A stretch of DNA of 50,748 bases from Oscillospiraceae bacterium (lineage in GTDB: Bacteria > Bacillota > Clostridia > Oscillospirales > Oscillospiraceae). A model generated the notes under the pieces. That model searched no databases, was not told where the DNA came from, and saw only the letters and a list, made by a program, of their open reading frames with translations. Location of the stretch: assembly GCA_021201735.1 (NCBI GenBank), contig JAJQEJ010000070.1, positions 1 through 50,748 on the forward strand, in the 5' to 3' direction. The translations under genes were made by a program, and so were the position numbers. Each line of letters starts with the position of its first letter. The first letter of the stretch is position 1. Below, one piece after another: positions 48,489 to 50,748 of this stretch.

Positions 48489-49370
48489 ATGGCGACGAGA
48501 AGGAACAGAAAGCGACGCCGCAAAACCAGACGGCGCTCCAGCGCGCTCTATAAACTTTTATCCATTGTACTGATCTGCGTTGTTTTGCTGATTGGGTCTT
48601 TTGTCTTTTTCCGGGTGGATACGGTACAGGTGGAGGGGAACGAGCGGTACGCGGCGGAAGAAATTATCGCGGCCTCCGGTGTAAAGCAGGGGGACAATCT
48701 TTTTGGACTCAATAAGCTGCAGATTGAGCGGGACATTTCAGCAAAACTCCCCTATGTCGGCGCAGTTTCGGTGACGCGTAGGCTGCCGGCAACGCTGCGC
48801 ATTACCATTCAGGAGAGCACGGCTGTGGCGGTGGTACAAAGCGGAGAGGAGTGGTGGCTCATCAACAGCAGCTGCAAATTGCTGGAGCGGGGGGACGCAA
48901 CCCTTGCGGAGGGCCGCGCGCAGGTGTATACGCTGGAGCTGCTTGCCCCGTCCGTCGGGAAGAAGATGGTCGTGGTCGAGGAGCAGCGGAGCAAATATAC
49001 GCAGATGGCGGCGCTGCTGCTGGCGCTCAACGAGCAGGGGGTCGCGACGCAGGTGACGGATTTTATCGATGTGACGGCGGACAATGAAATCCGCTTCGGC
49101 TTTCGCGGTGAGCTGACGGTTGTTGTCCCCATGAACGCAGATTTTGCAGTCAAGGTGCTGGAGCTCTGCCACACGGTGGAATCGCTGGAGGGGCAGAATA
49201 TTGACCTGACGGGGACGCTGGAGCTCACGTATGGCGACGGGAAGGCACATCTGCTCCCCACACGTTGGCTACCCGATACGCAGGCCGCTGACGCACCGCA
49301 GGAGGAAGCGGCGGTACCGGCTTCCGAATCTCCTGCGGTCGAGACGGAACCGGCGGAGAAAGCGGGGTAG
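48489..49370 (+). CDS. divIB: Cell-division protein DivIB/FtsQ (POTRA domain)
   Basis: A 293-residue bitopic protein with a very basic cytoplasmic head ([13 protein letters not shown]), one membrane helix (about 22-42), a POTRA domain starting [17 protein letters not shown] (about 44-112), a beta domain and an acidic/Pro-rich tail. DivIB, with FtsL and DivIC, regulates septal synthesis by the FtsW-PBP pair. Its place between murA and ftsZ fits. The start follows AGGGGA by 8 bases. The 83-base gap before it has AT-rich sequence but no promoter I would defend. Confidence 0.92.
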   Translation: MATRRNRKRRRKTRRRSSALYKLLSIVLICVVLLIGSFVFFRVDTVQVEGNERYAAEEIIAASGVKQGDNLFGLNKLQIERDISAKLPYVGAVSVTRRLPATLRITIQESTAVAVVQSGEEWWLINSSCKLLERGDATLAEGRAQVYTLELLAPSVGKKMVVVEEQRSKYTQMAALLLALNEQGVATQVTDFIDVTADNEIRFGFRGELTVVVPMNADFAVKVLELCHTVESLEGQNIDLTGTLELTYGDGKAHLLPTRWLPDTQAADAPQEEAAVPASESPAVETEPAEKAG

Positions 49371-49416
49371 TATTACAGAAACATTTCAAAAGTTTTTGGA
49401 AATCCCATCACAGGTA

Positions 49417-49445
49417 TTGACCTCAGCGCAAAAGAGGGATAAAAT
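49417..49445 (+). promoter_or_regulatory. Sigma-A promoter of ftsZ
   Basis: TTGACC (49417-49422), a 17-base spacer and TAAAAT (49440-49445), about 98 bases ahead of the ftsZ ATG. ftsZ can therefore be transcribed separately from the upstream dcw genes. Confidence 0.75.
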
Positions 49446-49542
49446 AGTACAGAATATCAATCGCTCTCACTTTGGTGGTTGTGATGATGTATACGTGACT
49501 GAAATAGGAATCCAATTTTCTATATACATAGGAGGAGCAGAT

Positions 49543-50667
<1,125 letters not shown>

Positions 50668-50671
50668 TTTT

Positions 50672-50698
50672 ACGCCCCGCCCGTTTCGGGCGGGGCGT
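50672..50698 (+). terminator. GC-rich hairpin after ftsZ
   Basis: A perfect 12-bp stem (50672-50683 with 50687-50698), loop TTT, starting 5 bases after the ftsZ stop. No T-run follows, so it may stabilise the mRNA or cause weak termination. Confidence 0.6.
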
Positions 50699-50713
50699 CA
50701 GACCGAAGACAAA

Positions 50714-50746
50714 GCGGGCATCACTGCATCATGCAGCGGTGCCCGC
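50714..50746. repeat. Imperfect hairpin at the window edge
   Basis: GCGGGCA...CTGCA-TCA-TGCAG...TGCCCGC forms a 15-bp stem with one G-U and one mismatch. The window ends 2 bases later, so it cannot be judged whether a T-run follows; it may be the real ftsZ terminator. Confidence 0.5.
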
Positions 50747-50748
50747 AA

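Overview
The window looks like chromosome of a spore-forming, Gram-positive anaerobe of the class Clostridia. I infer an Oscillospiraceae/Ruminococcaceae-type organism from the GC-rich coding sequence, clear AGGAGG ribosome sites with frequent TTG/GTG starts, sporulation genes (SpoIIE, YpeB, a SpoIIQ-like M23 protein), S-layer-homology proteins and clostridial families such as DUF6514 and DUF1461. No rRNA, tRNA or CRISPR array is visible.

Layout. (1) 1-1160 is a mobile-element scar: a 5'-truncated large serine recombinase, apparently cut by an IS end, abutting the stump of a collagen-like (Gly-Pro-Thr) surface protein gene. (2) 1264-8923 is housekeeping and sporulation: ypeB, gltX and nth leftward; glyA and spoIIE rightward. 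(3) 8924-11411 is a long structured leader, with a promoter, a terminator and a competing antiterminator, ahead of a secreted GLUG/SLH surface protein. (4) 11519-14045 holds a zinc-dependent phospholipase C-like protein and a translationally coupled esterase/SDR pair. (5) 14176-20506 is a TetR-controlled five-gene operon: TetR, a duplicated HlyD/MacA-type adaptor, a LolD/MacB-type ATPase, a MacB-type permease and an SLH protein. (6) 20635-30365 is a mixed block: SpoIIQ-like endopeptidase behind a sigma-F-like promoter, DUF6514, miaA, tag, a DMT transporter, pyk, a beta-CASP metallo-beta-lactamase protein and small membrane proteins. (7) 30440-36853 holds mutS2, HPr, uvrC-rsmD-coaD and a coiled-coil protein. 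(8) 37159-50699 is a division and cell-wall (dcw) cluster: mraZ behind its own operator repeats, rsmH, ftsL-like, a PASTA class B PBP, murE, mraY, ftsW/spoVE, murG, murA, divIB and ftsZ. murF, murD and murC are missing from it.

How the genes work together. The dcw cluster makes the lipid II precursor (MurA, MurE, MraY, MurG), polymerises and crosslinks it (FtsW plus PBP) and places the septum (FtsZ, DivIB, FtsL). SpoIIE, the SpoIIQ-like protein, YpeB and the SpoVD/SpoVE-like pair connect this machinery to asymmetric division, engulfment, cortex synthesis and germination. Two SLH proteins and the collagen-like stump suggest an elaborate surface layer.

Most unusual signals: the attenuator-like leader at 9037-9267; two copies of an intergenic repeat inside the dcw cluster whose hairpins differ by compensatory base changes; Shine-Dalgarno-sequestering hairpins before ypeB and murA; a string of perfect palindromes before mutS2; and TTCGA-type (Spo0A-box-like) tandem sites recurring in three intergenic regions.
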